From the NCBI GenBank assembly GCA_964397565.1, contig CAYNJC010000034.1, positions 1 to 45,741 on the forward strand: 45,741 nucleotides of DNA, in the 5' to 3' direction. Source of the stretch: JAPLST01 sp964397565. GTDB lineage: Bacteria > Auribacterota > UBA3054 > JAPLST01. Of this stretch, positions 1 to 10,758 are shown in pieces (positions within the stretch are counted from its first letter, which is position 1; every line of letters starts with the position of its first letter). The notes beneath the pieces were generated by a model that searched no databases, was not told the DNA's origin, and saw only the letters and a program-made list of their open reading frames with translations. A program made the translations under genes and the position numbers.

Positions 1-66
1 CCCCAACAGATTTGGCCACGTCAGGTTCGCATTTTCCCCTATAGCGGAATTTCAGCAACATCTGTT

Positions 67-88
67 GTAGATGCGGCTTGCAGCCGCC
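67..88 (+). repeat. REP-like GTAG hairpin 1
   Basis: GTAG (67-70) is followed by the stem GCGGCT (73-78), loop TGC and AGCCGC (82-87). A GTAG tetranucleotide ahead of a palindrome is the layout of REP sequences mobilised by REP-associated tyrosine transposases. No such transposase gene lies in this window. Confidence 0.5.
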
Positions 89-151
89 TAAGTTGACGCG
101 CATGCGCCAACGGCGGGATAGCAGTACGCCAGTACGTTGGTGGCGCAGGAG

Positions 152-175
152 GTAGTCGCGGAACGCCGTTCCGCG
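152..175 (+). repeat. REP-like GTAG hairpin 2
   Basis: GTAG (152-155), one spacer base, then a perfect 9+9 palindrome CGCGGAACG / C / CGTTCCGCG (157-175). Close copies occur at 45484-45507 (with GTAG) and inside the 3' end of the glycosidase gene at 34772-34788. Confidence 0.65.
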
Positions 176-184
176 CTGGGCAGG

Positions 185-302
185 AAAGTGGGAGCGGCCT
201 CCGTGCCGCGAATCTGCGTAGTTGCTGCGACAGCGATTTTATCCGCAGATGTAGCAGATATCGCACATGTTTGAAGATGCCATAAACTGTTTTGTCGTTT
301 GC
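185..302 (+). repeat. Composite intergenic repeat, copy 1
   Basis: Three blocks share order and orientation with 34258-34405. Block a (188-210) begins GTGGGAGCGGCCTCCGTG. Block b (about 236-269) contains TTTTATCCGCAGATG and continues as imperfect nine-base units based on CCGCAGATG. Block c (about 279-302) contains CATAA followed by TGTTTTGT. Block a recurs inverted at 34613-34641. I see no coding potential here. Confidence 0.65.
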
Positions 303-426
303 AGGCAGCGCTGCCAGATGTCCGATCGCCGCCAGCACCGCACACCAAGCAGCCACGCTGGCGGTGTCTTCGCCGCACCAGCAACGGCAGTAGGATGCCC
401 GCGCCAGGCACCTGTGGCTGAATGGT

Positions 427-1800
427 TCAGGTCACCCTCGCATGGCCCATTCTGCGCCGGGTTACCAGCGCGAGTGCAGCCGCCACCGTCAATGCTGGTT
501 CAGGAATCGTGACGCAATACAGCTCGATGCCGGCGCCAGTGCCGAGATTGCGCGTGTACTGCTTGCTGGCGGCGTCATTCCAGTGTTCATGCACGCCCAG
601 GCTGGCACACCGGACGCCGTCGCGCTCCGGGTCATAGACTTGGCCCGACGGCGGATTGGTTGCCTGCGCCGCTTCATGCAGGTAGAAGTCGCAGTAGTTC
701 AGATCGACAGCGGCGGGAAATTCGGTGCGGAAGAAGTCCAGCGCCACTGAATCCACCGCCACACCGTCCTCCGCCAGGAAAATGCTGGATGGCCAGGCGT
801 TGCTGAACGGCGCCGAAGTCCATTTCGGCCCGGGCACGCCGTTCACCAGTTTGCAGCCATAGAATGCATCAATGATGAACAGCATCGTCTTTTCACCGAG
901 ATCTTTGTGACCCAGAAAATCCGTAAAGGTCATATAGGTTGCCACCCCGCTGTCATTCGCATCAAAATAGTCGTGGTTGTTCATAGTCCAGTCGGCATAG
1001 ATGCTGGTGGCGCCGTAGTAATTCTTGCCGCAAAACGTGATGCCCTGACCAACGTGGCCCTTGAGCACGGCCATGTTGATCACGTACCGGGCATTGAGGA
1101 TACAGGTGGCGATGCCTTTTGCCAGACTGGTGTTGACCGAAAAAGGAATGGCATTGGTGAGATATGTGCTCTTGACCCGCCCGTCGTTGCCCGCGTTGTC
1201 AACAAAGACGACCGCGGGGAATTGCGCGTGGCACTTGCTGTAGATATTATCCGTAATGAACCGGCTGGGCTCACAGACGCTGATATTGCTTTGAACGACC
1301 CCGGCGTTGTTGATGAGTTGCCTGAGGAGGGCGAGCACAAGATGCGGCGAGGCGTTGATGTTGTTGTTGTTCGCATGGCTGCTGGTGTTGTTCATGTTGA
1401 TCTTGATGGCGATCGTCTCACCGGGTGTATAGCCAATGTCGCCGCGGCCTTTGCGCTGATTGAATCCCCTGAACAGCCGGTCCCAGCTTTGTGTATCCGT
1501 GCCCGCAGCGCCCGCGCCGCGCAGGCAGACCGCCAGCATATTGTCAATGGCACTCTGGCTGTTGCAGGCATCGTCCCACCAGCTGCCGGTCGCGTTCCAC
1601 GTGGCCGCACCCGGGTCACGCACCCAGACAACGCGGCCGGGGCACACGCCTTTCGCCACGCCCATTGGGCTGTTGGGCAAATCGGTCGAGATAAAGCCCG
1701 CGTACGCATCCGGCACCGGCGGCAACACGCACCAGCCGGCAACGCCAACAGCGAACGCAACCAGCAGATGCCGGCTTCCTTTCGCAACCTTGTTCTTCAT
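427..1800 (-). CDS. Secreted DUF362-family protein with PEP-CTERM sorting signal
   Basis: A 457-residue exported protein. Residues 1-35 form a signal peptide (basic start, hydrophobic run LLVAFAVGVAG, then DAYA before the mature chain). The body has DUF362-type features: a KINMNN segment, a region starting PHLVLALLRQL, the motif MAVLKGHVGQGITFCGKNYYG and a late Asp-rich DGVAVDSVALDFF segment. The last 26 residues carry a PEP motif (433-435), a hydrophobic helix and an RRR cluster, the layout of PEP-CTERM proteins processed by exosortase. The function of DUF362 is not established; some members are linked to iron-sulfur proteins, but I see no CxxC cluster here. The ATG at 1800 overlaps the cdd stop by 4 bases (ATGA), so translation is probably coupled. 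A longer open frame running upstream lies antisense to nothing; it merely shadows cdd in another frame. Confidence 0.72.
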   Translation of the reverse strand: MKNKVAKGSRHLLVAFAVGVAGWCVLPPVPDAYAGFISTDLPNSPMGVAKGVCPGRVVWVRDPGAATWNATGSWWDDACNSQSAIDNMLAVCLRGAGAAGTDTQSWDRLFRGFNQRKGRGDIGYTPGETIAIKINMNNTSSHANNNNINASPHLVLALLRQLINNAGVVQSNISVCEPSRFITDNIYSKCHAQFPAVVFVDNAGNDGRVKSTYLTNAIPFSVNTSLAKGIATCILNARYVINMAVLKGHVGQGITFCGKNYYGATSIYADWTMNNHDYFDANDSGVATYMTFTDFLGHKDLGEKTMLFIIDAFYGCKLVNGVPGPKWTSAPFSNAWPSSIFLAEDGVAVDSVALDFFRTEFPAAVDLNYCDFYLHEAAQATNPPSGQVYDPERDGVRCASLGVHEHWNDAASKQYTRNLGTGAGIELYCVTIPEPALTVAAALALVTRRRMGHARVT

Positions 1801-2264
1801 GATTTCCGACGCGGTTTCTTGGTTGCGGCCGGCACCGGTAGCTTCACAAACGGCGCAGGCAGCAAGGTTGCCAGACTGGTCAGCGTGTACTCGCCGCGCG
1901 CATTGGCTTGGATCACCAGCATGGCCGGCCCGAACTCGCTCAGCACTTGGCGGCACAGTCCGCACGGTATCGCCAATGCATGGTCGTCGTAAACCACCGC
2001 CACTGCGCAGATTTGCCGCGCGCCAGCGGCAATTGCACTCAGCGCTGCCACCCGCTCGGCGCAGACCGTTGCGCCATACGACGCGTTTTCCACATTGCAG
2101 CCGCCATGGATTGTGCCGCCGGCCGTCAGTACGGCCGCGCCCACACGGAATTTTGAGTACGGCGCATAGGCCGCCACGCGCGCCGCACAGGCGGCGCGAA
2201 CCAGACGCATGATGATACGCTTCTCTATGGTTGTTTTCACGGTGCCAGTCGGTCGGTTTGTCAT
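1797..2264 (-). CDS. cdd: Cytidine deaminase
   Basis: Homotetramer-type cytidine deaminase of 155 residues, which hydrolyses cytidine or deoxycytidine to the uridine form in pyrimidine salvage. The zinc site is clear: CNVENASYG supplies the first Cys and the catalytic Glu, and IPCGLCRQVLSEFGP supplies the PCxxC pair; AYAPYSKFRVGAA is the family's N-terminal signature. The start at 2264 has a good Shine-Dalgarno (AAGGTG, 2269-2274 on the minus strand). The inner ATG at 2210 would give a more typical 137-residue enzyme, so the first 18 residues are uncertain. It is the first gene of a two-gene unit with the DUF362 gene. The pairing is odd because nothing in DUF362 suggests nucleoside metabolism. 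Confidence 0.93.
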   Translation of the reverse strand: MTNRPTGTVKTTIEKRIIMRLVRAACAARVAAYAPYSKFRVGAAVLTAGGTIHGGCNVENASYGATVCAERVAALSAIAAGARQICAVAVVYDDHALAIPCGLCRQVLSEFGPAMLVIQANARGEYTLTSLATLLPAPFVKLPVPAATKKPRRKS

Positions 2265-2283
2265 GGGTCACCTTACGTTACGG

Positions 2284-2330
2284 TTGATTCATATCTTCTC
2301 ATTGTACTATAATTTCGGATTTGCTATACT
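2284..2330 (+). promoter_or_regulatory. Tandem sigma-70 promoters for the beta-helix gene
   Basis: Two overlapping candidates. The first is TTGATT (2284-2289), 18 bases, TATAAT (2308-2313). The second is TTGTAC (2303-2308), 16 bases, TATACT (2325-2330) preceded by TGC, an extended -10. Either would give a leader of about 35-50 bases before 2370. Confidence 0.5.
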
Positions 2331-2369
2331 GTTATACTCTTCGTATATTGCACATTAAACCGGATTGTT

Positions 2370-3728
2370 ATGAAAACGATTACTCCTGTGAATGGTATGC
2401 GCATCACCGAAAGTGTGCGCCTGCGTCCCGGCACCTATTTTCTGCCGGACGGCCTGACCATCGCCGCAGATCATGTCACGGTGGATGGCCGGGGCGTGCA
2501 TTTGGTCGGCCCGGGTGGCCACGGCACCGGTGTGACGCTGCGCCGCCGCACGCATGTCACCGTGACCGGCCTTGCCCTGTCATATTATTATTTTGGCATC
2601 GCCGCTTATCAGTGCCGCGCCTTGACTGTGCGCGACCATACCGTGCGCGCAACCGCCGCCGTGCCGTCCGACACCATGCTCCTCGACATCTGGGTGCCGC
2701 GCAAGAGCGCCTACAGCACCGCGTTGCTGTTTGAGCATGTGCGCGACAGCGTGATTGCCGGCAATGACGTGCAGCACAACATGAACGGGATTGGCATGTA
2801 CGACTGTACACACATGACGGTCCAGCGCAATTATGCTTCTTATGCCGCCGGTTTCGGCATTCAGTTGAACGGGACCAGCGACTCGCTGTGTGAAGACAAC
2901 AGCGCTGATTTTTGCTGCCGCTATGCCGTGCAGAAGCCGGGGCGCGGGATTGCCCGTCAGGGCATGATCGGCGCGTATGCGGTCGGGTTCTTAATTGTCA
3001 ATGGCGCCAACCGCAATGTGTTTCTGCGCAATTATGCGCGGGCCTGCGGCGATTGTTTCTTCTTGTGCTCATTTGAAAACACGGCCGGGCGGCGCGCCGA
3101 TGACAATCGCTTCGAAGACAATGACGGGTCGAATTCCGCCGGCATTGCCTTTGAAGCCACCTTCGCGCGCGGCACGATTTTCCGCAACAACCGCGCCAAC
3201 TACAGCAAGTATGGCTTCTGGCTCGGCTACTCGTGGGACAGCGTCCTTGAAAACAATTTTGCCATCGGCAGCCTTCTGGCTGGAATTGCGGTCGAAAACG
3301 GCCGGCAGTCCGTCGCGCGCGGCAATGATTTGCAGGCCGGGATGCATGGCATTCTGCTCTGGTCGGATTGGTCGCACACGCAGTATGAGACCTCCGGCCC
3401 AGGCGCGCAAACCAGCGCGGATTGGCTGATCGAACAGAACATCCTGCTGCGCAACCAGACCGCCCTGCGCATTGCCGCGGAGCAAGACCAAGGCACCGTC
3501 CCGCTCCCGGCCTCACAGCGTAGTATGCGCAAGCGCAGGCCGCATGACCATCGCATCGCCTTCAACACTATTCAGAACAATCGCATCGGCGTTGACCTTG
3601 TCAAGTGCGACCGGACGCAACTGCGCCACAATACGTTTTACCAGAACACCGACGATAATCTGCGCACCGACGACTGCACCGCGGTTGAATTGGCCTACAA
3701 TCCCGGCACGGCCGGCGCGTATCTGTGA
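2370..3728 (+). CDS. Right-handed parallel beta-helix protein (NosD/PbH1-like)
   Basis: A 452-residue protein built from parallel beta-helix (PbH1-type) coils. Rungs of 20-25 residues repeat the pattern of an N/D-rich turn followed by short strands, for example VTVTGLALSYYYFGIAAYQC, SVIAGNDVQHNMNGIGMYDC, VFLRNYARACGDCFFL and SVLENNFAIGSLLAGIAVEN. Such folds occur in polysaccharide lyases, hydrolases and NosD-like periplasmic proteins. I see no catalytic set that fixes a reaction. No signal peptide is visible at the chosen ATG, so it may be cytoplasmic or use a non-classical route. The Shine-Dalgarno is weak. It stands alone between cdd (divergent) and clpB (convergent). Substrate and role are unknown. 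Confidence 0.7.
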   Translation: MKTITPVNGMRITESVRLRPGTYFLPDGLTIAADHVTVDGRGVHLVGPGGHGTGVTLRRRTHVTVTGLALSYYYFGIAAYQCRALTVRDHTVRATAAVPSDTMLLDIWVPRKSAYSTALLFEHVRDSVIAGNDVQHNMNGIGMYDCTHMTVQRNYASYAAGFGIQLNGTSDSLCEDNSADFCCRYAVQKPGRGIARQGMIGAYAVGFLIVNGANRNVFLRNYARACGDCFFLCSFENTAGRRADDNRFEDNDGSNSAGIAFEATFARGTIFRNNRANYSKYGFWLGYSWDSVLENNFAIGSLLAGIAVENGRQSVARGNDLQAGMHGILLWSDWSHTQYETSGPGAQTSADWLIEQNILLRNQTALRIAAEQDQGTVPLPASQRSMRKRRPHDHRIAFNTIQNNRIGVDLVKCDRTQLRHNTFYQNTDDNLRTDDCTAVELAYNPGTAGAYL

Positions 3729-3782
3729 AGAACCACGTGACACGCTTCTGTACAAGTCCCAGTTCCGGTGACTCTGACCTCC

Positions 3783-3874
3783 CCACCGGCCTTGAGCCGG
3801 TGGAAGGAAAGATTAGTAAGAGCACAGGCGGCGTGTTTCTTCAATCTCATTCACCCACGGCGCAAGGCCGTGGG
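3783..3874. repeat. Paired-hairpin MITE/BIME-like element, copy 1
   Basis: Two perfect hairpins bracket an AT-richer core: CCACCGGC / CTTGA / GCCGGTGG (3783-3803) and CCCACGGC / GCAAG / GCCGTGGG (3854-3874). The first is the inverted counterpart of the second (loop TCAAG when reversed). AGATT at 3810-3814 and AATCT at 3843-3847 form an inner inverted pair. The same design occurs at 20668-20758. It lies between convergent genes and might also end transcription, although no U-tract follows. Confidence 0.65.
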
Positions 3875-3992
3875 GGTCTCTGCGCACCCGCCTGCAACTC
3901 GCTTGGTTCCGCGTAAATCGTTAGTATTGTTTTTAGCTCTGCCCTTTGGCGGCGTCACCCATGATCATTGATAAGTGATCCTAACAACTGCC

Positions 3993-6593
<2,601 letters not shown>

Positions 6594-6637
6594 ATTGTCA
6601 GCTCCTCGCGCTATTGAATGCAAGAACAATACCACTC

Positions 6638-6667
6638 ATTATACACAACCAGGCCAGGTCGCGCCAA
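6638..6667 (-). promoter_or_regulatory. clpB promoter
   Basis: On the minus strand, TTGGCG (6662-6667), an 18-base spacer and a perfect TATAAT (6638-6643) predict a start near 6631 and a leader of about 38 bases before the clpB ATG. This resembles a housekeeping promoter and not a heat-shock one. Confidence 0.6.
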
Positions 6668-6838
6668 TGATTTTTCTGTAACCGGCTGGCACACCTGCGC
6701 CATTCTGACCGGCGCCGCCATCGGTCGCCCGGGATCAGAAGCTTGAGCAAAAAGTAAAAGAGGCCATCTGCAATCAACCGACAATGTCGATTGCTCCTGC
6801 ACTCATTTACTCTTTGTCTAAAGTCTGTTGCAAGGCGG

Positions 6839-6867
6839 TTGTGCCGCCCCCGCAAAAATAGTATACT
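6839..6867 (+). promoter_or_regulatory. yicC promoter, possibly leaderless
   Basis: TTGTGC (6839-6844), 17 bases, TATACT (6862-6867). The usual start point 6-8 bases downstream falls on the yicC ATG (6874). A short hairpin GGCGG-TTGTG-CCGCC (6834-6848) overlaps the -35 and could be an operator. Confidence 0.5.
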
Positions 6868-6873
6868 TTTGGC

Positions 6874-7755
6874 ATGATATATTCAATGACAGGCTATGGC
6901 ACAGGACATGCGACGGCGCGGGCGGCGCGGGTGGATATCGAGATGCGCAGCGTCAACAGCCGCTTCCTGGATGTGCGCTGCACCTTTCCCAAGGAATGCA
7001 ACGCGTTTGAGTCAGTCGCGCGCGATCTGGTGCAGGCCGCCGTGACCCGTGGGCAAGTCAGCGTCTATCTCGCGGTCACCCTCACCGGCGATGCCGGCAA
7101 GTTGCGCGTCAATGAAGCGTTGGCGCGCCAGACGGTACAACAATTGCGTCACTTGGCCAAGCACCTGCGCTTGGACGACACCATGACGGTTGACACGCTG
7201 ATGCGTATTCCCGGTATTATCGCCGCGGCTGACCTAGGCACGCAAACAACTGCGCTACAGCCGGCATTTGAAAAGGCGCTGCGCGCCGCGTTAAAGCGGC
7301 TCTTACAGACGCGCGCCAAAGAGGGCGCCGCCTTGGTTGCCGATCTGCAGCGGCGCATGGCCGCCGTGCAGACCGCGCTTGCCGCCGTGCAGTGCCAGGC
7401 GCCCGATGTTGCCAAACGTTTTCAGGAGCGGCTTACCAAGCGCCTGCGCGACGCCCAAGCCGCCGCCAGCATCGAGTTTGATGCCGTGCGCGTCCTGACC
7501 GAAGTCGGCGTCTTCAGCGAGCGCACGGACATCGCCGAAGAATTGACCCGCATCAGCTCACACCTCGCGCAAATGCGCGCCACGCTCAGCAAGGGCGGCG
7601 GCATCGGCAAGCGCCTCGATTTTTTGTTGCAGGAGCTCCACCGCGAGACGACCACGATCGGCAACAAAGCCAATTGCGCCGGTATCTCGCGCCACGTCGT
7701 CCAGCTCAAAGAAGAACTCGAAAAAATGCGCGAACAGGCGCAGAATATCGAGTAA
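6874..7755 (+). CDS. yicC: YicC/YloC-family endoribonuclease
   Basis: A 293-residue YicC/YloC protein. The N-terminus MIYSMTGYG and the C-terminal block (RLDFLLQELHRETTTIGNKA, then VVQLKEELEKMREQAQNIE) are family hallmarks. E. coli YicC has been shown to act as an endoribonuclease on small RNAs such as RyhB; I assume the same broad activity here. No Shine-Dalgarno precedes the ATG, and the best promoter predicts transcription starting at the ATG, so the mRNA may be leaderless. It is divergent from clpB. In many bacteria yicC lies next to gmk and rpoZ; that linkage is absent here, and xylB follows after 84 bases. Confidence 0.93.
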   Translation: MIYSMTGYGTGHATARAARVDIEMRSVNSRFLDVRCTFPKECNAFESVARDLVQAAVTRGQVSVYLAVTLTGDAGKLRVNEALARQTVQQLRHLAKHLRLDDTMTVDTLMRIPGIIAAADLGTQTTALQPAFEKALRAALKRLLQTRAKEGAALVADLQRRMAAVQTALAAVQCQAPDVAKRFQERLTKRLRDAQAAASIEFDAVRVLTEVGVFSERTDIAEELTRISSHLAQMRATLSKGGGIGKRLDFLLQELHRETTTIGNKANCAGISRHVVQLKEELEKMREQAQNIE

Positions 7756-7839
7756 TCGCTGCTGTCCCCCAGATTTCATCATTTTGTAATGTGCCGCACG
7801 CTATACTACCGCGTTAGTATTGTTACTGTAATCTAGCTT

Positions 7840-9366
7840 ATGACCCCTACGACGTATACATCATATTTTACCATCGGGCTCGACAGCGGCACGCAATCCA
7901 CCAAGGCCGTGCTGATGGATGTTCGCACGGGCCGCGTCGCCGCCTCCGCCTCGGCCAACTATCCGTTGTACGAGAAAGCCGACGGCACGCGTGAGCAAGA
8001 CCCGGCCGATTGGATCGCCGCGGTCACGACCACGATTCGTGCCGTCGTCCGCGCCGCCAAGCTGCAGCCCGCACAGGTACTCGGCATTGGCGTCTCCGGG
8101 CAGCAGCACGGCTTCGTGCCGCTCGACAAGAACGGCCACGTGTTGCGCCGCGCGAAACTATGGAACGACACGTCCACCCAGGCGCAATGCGAAGAACTGG
8201 TCGCCGCCATGGGTGGATTGCAGACGACCATCGCCGCGATCGGCAATGCCATCCCGCCCGGTTTTACCATTTCCAAGATTCGCTGGTTGAAGGAGCGCGA
8301 GCCGGCCCGTTACGCAAAGCTCGCGCTGATTCTGTTGCCGCACAACTATATCAACTATTGGCTGACCGGCGTGGCAGCGATGGAGCCTGGCGATGCTTCC
8401 GGCATGGCCATGTATGATGTCGCCCGGCGCGGGTGGTCGGCGCCGGCCCTGCGGGCGTTGGATCCGCAGCGCGATCTGCGCGCCTGCCTGCCTCCGCTAC
8501 AGGAGTCACACGAAATCGTCGGCACCCTGCGGCCGGCGGTTGCACGCAGCTTGGGCTTGTCCACCACCTGCATCGTCGCCACCGGTGGCGGCGACAATAT
8601 GATGGCGGCGATTGGCACGGGCAATGTGCGTGAAGGCATTGTCACGGCCAGTTTGGGCACGTCCGGCACCGTCTTCGCGTTTTCCAACAAACCGGTGATT
8701 GACGATCATGCCGGCGAGATCGCCGCGTTTTGCAGCAGCACCGGCGGCTGGTTGCCGCTCTTGTGCGTGATGAATTGCACCGTCTCGACCGAGCTGGTGA
8801 AAGCCGCGTTTGGCTTGAGCACGGCGCGCCTGACCGCCTTGGCCAAACGCACTGCGGCTGGCTCTGACGGGCTGATCCTGCTGCCCTACTTCCGCGGCGA
8901 GCGCAATCCGAATGTGCCGCACGGCAAAGGCGTGGTGCTGGGTTTGACGCCTTTGAATTTCACACCGGCGCATTTCTGCCGCATGGCCATGGAAGGCGCG
9001 GCCTTTAGCATGAAGTATGGCCTCGAACAATTACGGGCGCACCATGTGCCGCTCGAACAAATTCGCTTAACTGGCGGCGGTTCGAAGAACGCCTTTTGGC
9101 GGCAACTGTGCGCCGATGTGTTCGGCGTCGAATGCCGCACGCTGCAGTATGAAGAGTCGGCCGCGCTGGGCGGCGCGCTCCAAGCGCTGTGGGCACATGC
9201 CTGCGTGCGCGACGGCCTGCATCCCATCAGTGTCTGGACCGACAAGTTCGTCAAACTGGGGCGCGCGCACCACCGGCCGCATGCGGCCGCCACCGCCGTG
9301 TACCGCGCGGTGTACGCGCGTTACCGTCAGCTCGATCACGCGGTCCGACCGCTTTTTATCGCCTAA
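7840..9366 (+). CDS. xylB: Xylulokinase (FGGY carbohydrate kinase)
   Basis: FGGY-family sugar kinase of 508 residues, best matching xylulokinase, which phosphorylates D-xylulose to xylulose 5-phosphate. Seen: phosphate-1 loop GLDSGTQSTKAVLMD (14-28), SGQQHGFVPLD near residue 88, KLWND, the second-domain signature ATGGGDNMMAAIGTG, SLGTSGTVFAFS and the adenosine loop RLTGGGSKNAFWRQLCADVF. These two domains give the actin-like ATPase fold. No xylose isomerase or transporter gene is adjacent, so the physiological substrate rests on family resemblance alone. No clear Shine-Dalgarno precedes the ATG. The next gene begins 12 bases downstream, so the two are probably cotranscribed. Confidence 0.88.
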   Translation: MTPTTYTSYFTIGLDSGTQSTKAVLMDVRTGRVAASASANYPLYEKADGTREQDPADWIAAVTTTIRAVVRAAKLQPAQVLGIGVSGQQHGFVPLDKNGHVLRRAKLWNDTSTQAQCEELVAAMGGLQTTIAAIGNAIPPGFTISKIRWLKEREPARYAKLALILLPHNYINYWLTGVAAMEPGDASGMAMYDVARRGWSAPALRALDPQRDLRACLPPLQESHEIVGTLRPAVARSLGLSTTCIVATGGGDNMMAAIGTGNVREGIVTASLGTSGTVFAFSNKPVIDDHAGEIAAFCSSTGGWLPLLCVMNCTVSTELVKAAFGLSTARLTALAKRTAAGSDGLILLPYFRGERNPNVPHGKGVVLGLTPLNFTPAHFCRMAMEGAAFSMKYGLEQLRAHHVPLEQIRLTGGGSKNAFWRQLCADVFGVECRTLQYEESAALGGALQALWAHACVRDGLHPISVWTDKFVKLGRAHHRPHAAATAVYRAVYARYRQLDHAVRPLFIA

Positions 9367-9378
9367 GCAGGAGCCTTT

Positions 9379-10704
9379 ATGCAACGAGTCAGCATTGTCA
9401 TTCTCTATTTGCTCATCATTGGTCTGACGGCGGTCGTCGCCCAGTTGTGGACGAGCGCACCGGATGCGACCGTGGCGTTGGTAGATGAGGACGTGCGTGT
9501 GTTGCGCCAAGAGCTGCGCGAGGTGCGCAATGATGTCAAGGAACTTGGCTACAAAACACTGCAGCAGCAGGCCGCACTCAATCGCCTCGATGCGGAGTTC
9601 GTCTTGCGCGCAAGCGCCAGTCCGGCCGTGAGCGCACCCGCCGATCCAACCATTACCGCCGTGGATACCATCGCAACCCTGGCCACCACCGCCACCGTGC
9701 ACATGGCAGCCAGCGCGACGCCGGCTGGCGCCGCGCCGGCACTGCCCGCGCCGCCTGCCGCACAAGAACCATCGTTGTCGTCGCTGGTGGATGACGTTAT
9801 GGCAGCCGCAGATGAGAATGTGGCAGAGGCCGAGGCCGGGAGCGATGCGCGCAAAAGCGTCGTCTTTTCAACAACGACAACCGGCACCTACATGCGGGAA
9901 GGCAGCGCGGCCGCCGCCACTCTCATCGCAGATGTGGTCGCTACCGCCCAACAAGTTTTTGCCGCCACGCACGCGCCGCAGACCACAGCGACGGACAGCA
10001 TCTTGGCCCGCATGGATATCGCGGATCTTGTCTCAACTGCCGCGGCGCCTGCGACGATGGCCACCTTGCTCGACACCATAGCGACCAAGACCGCTGAAGT
10101 TGCCCGGGTTATTTCGGGCGCGCGCGCCGCGTTGCAGGACGCCATCGAGCGCGCACCGCAACCGGCGGCGCAAGCGCGCAGCACCGCTGTTGATGGTGCC
10201 GACCAAGCCCTGCCCGGCGCCACGCCACGCACGTCAACGCGCGCCGGTACCCGCGCCGCCGGCCCCGGTTATGTCATTGACTTGAGTCGTGTCGCGGCCA
10301 CCTCGATTACTGTGCGCGCCGCCGCCCGCGCCACCAATGCGCCCGCCCGCCGCGCCGCGATCGAGATCACCCCCGATGACTTGGCTCCCGCGCGCGACGC
10401 GACGCCGCCGCGCAGCGCCACCGCCCGCGCGGCCACGCCGGCTGCGCCCGCCACCACGCCAACCAAGCCCACGCGCGTAACGTCGGTGCCCTCGATCTCG
10501 GCCGAGCCGGACGCCGCCATCCAGCCGCGCCCCTCGCGCCGCGCCCGTGCCGAACAAGCCCAGGCCGCCATGGATGTCACGCTGAATCTCACCGATCGCC
10601 TCGTGCCGGGCGCCACTGGCCAGGACGGGCGCCCGGTCACGATGTCCGATATCATGGATGTCGATGCACGCAAAACCGACGCCAACCCGCCGGCTGAACA
10701 ATAA
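9379..10704 (+). CDS. Ala/Thr-rich protein with N-terminal membrane anchor and coiled coil
   Basis: A 441-residue protein of unrecognised family. Residues 4-22 form one hydrophobic helix (VSIVILYLLIIGLTAVVA), a likely uncleaved anchor with the rest outside or in the periplasm. Residues about 37-75 are charged with heptad-like spacing (VRVLRQELREVRNDVKELGY), a short coiled coil. From about residue 80 to the end the chain is dominated by Ala, Thr, Pro and Ser with scattered Arg and Asp, so it is probably disordered. A good Shine-Dalgarno (AGGAG, 9369-9373) supports the start. It follows xylB by 12 bases and precedes the propeptide-like gene. A linker or scaffold role would fit, but I have no evidence of function. 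Confidence 0.7.
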   Translation: MQRVSIVILYLLIIGLTAVVAQLWTSAPDATVALVDEDVRVLRQELREVRNDVKELGYKTLQQQAALNRLDAEFVLRASASPAVSAPADPTITAVDTIATLATTATVHMAASATPAGAAPALPAPPAAQEPSLSSLVDDVMAAADENVAEAEAGSDARKSVVFSTTTTGTYMREGSAAAATLIADVVATAQQVFAATHAPQTTATDSILARMDIADLVSTAAAPATMATLLDTIATKTAEVARVISGARAALQDAIERAPQPAAQARSTAVDGADQALPGATPRTSTRAGTRAAGPGYVIDLSRVAATSITVRAAARATNAPARRAAIEITPDDLAPARDATPPRSATARAATPAAPATTPTKPTRVTSVPSISAEPDAAIQPRPSRRARAEQAQAAMDVTLNLTDRLVPGATGQDGRPVTMSDIMDVDARKTDANPPAEQ

Positions 10705-10758
10705 TCACGTACTCATCTGTCACGCACACCTTACTCTATGCACACTGCCAGGATCTAC

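Larger units (their letters stand above)
1..426. other. Gene-free left edge with repeats
   Basis: I find no convincing gene between the window edge and the DUF362 stop codon. The reading frames here run through palindromic repeats and have no ribosome binding site or family signature. The stretch holds two REP-like hairpins (67-88 and 152-175) and one copy of a composite dispersed repeat (185-302). No T-tailed terminator hairpin is visible downstream of the DUF362 gene. Confidence 0.6.

Noticed and set aside
39..411. Overlapping minus-strand frames after the DUF362 gene, one reading PGAGILLPLLVRRRHR like a PEP-CTERM tail
   Set aside because: No start signal fits, the frames run into the composite repeat and REP hairpins, and DUF362 already has its own PEP-CTERM end. 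A remnant of a neighbouring gene cannot be excluded.
1801..2271. N-terminal extension of the DUF362 frame to 614 codons
   Set aside because: The extra part is cdd read in another frame. The signal peptide and ATGA overlap fix the start at 1800.
6594..6873. CIRCE or sigma-32-type heat-shock control ahead of clpB
   Set aside because: I found no TTAGCACTC-N9-GAGTGCTAA dyad and no CTTGAA/CCCCAT pair. A plain sigma-70 promoter fits well.
7756..7839. Promoter or riboswitch ahead of xylB
   Set aside because: A TATACT lies at 7802-7807 but has no -35 at a workable distance, and no structured leader is visible.
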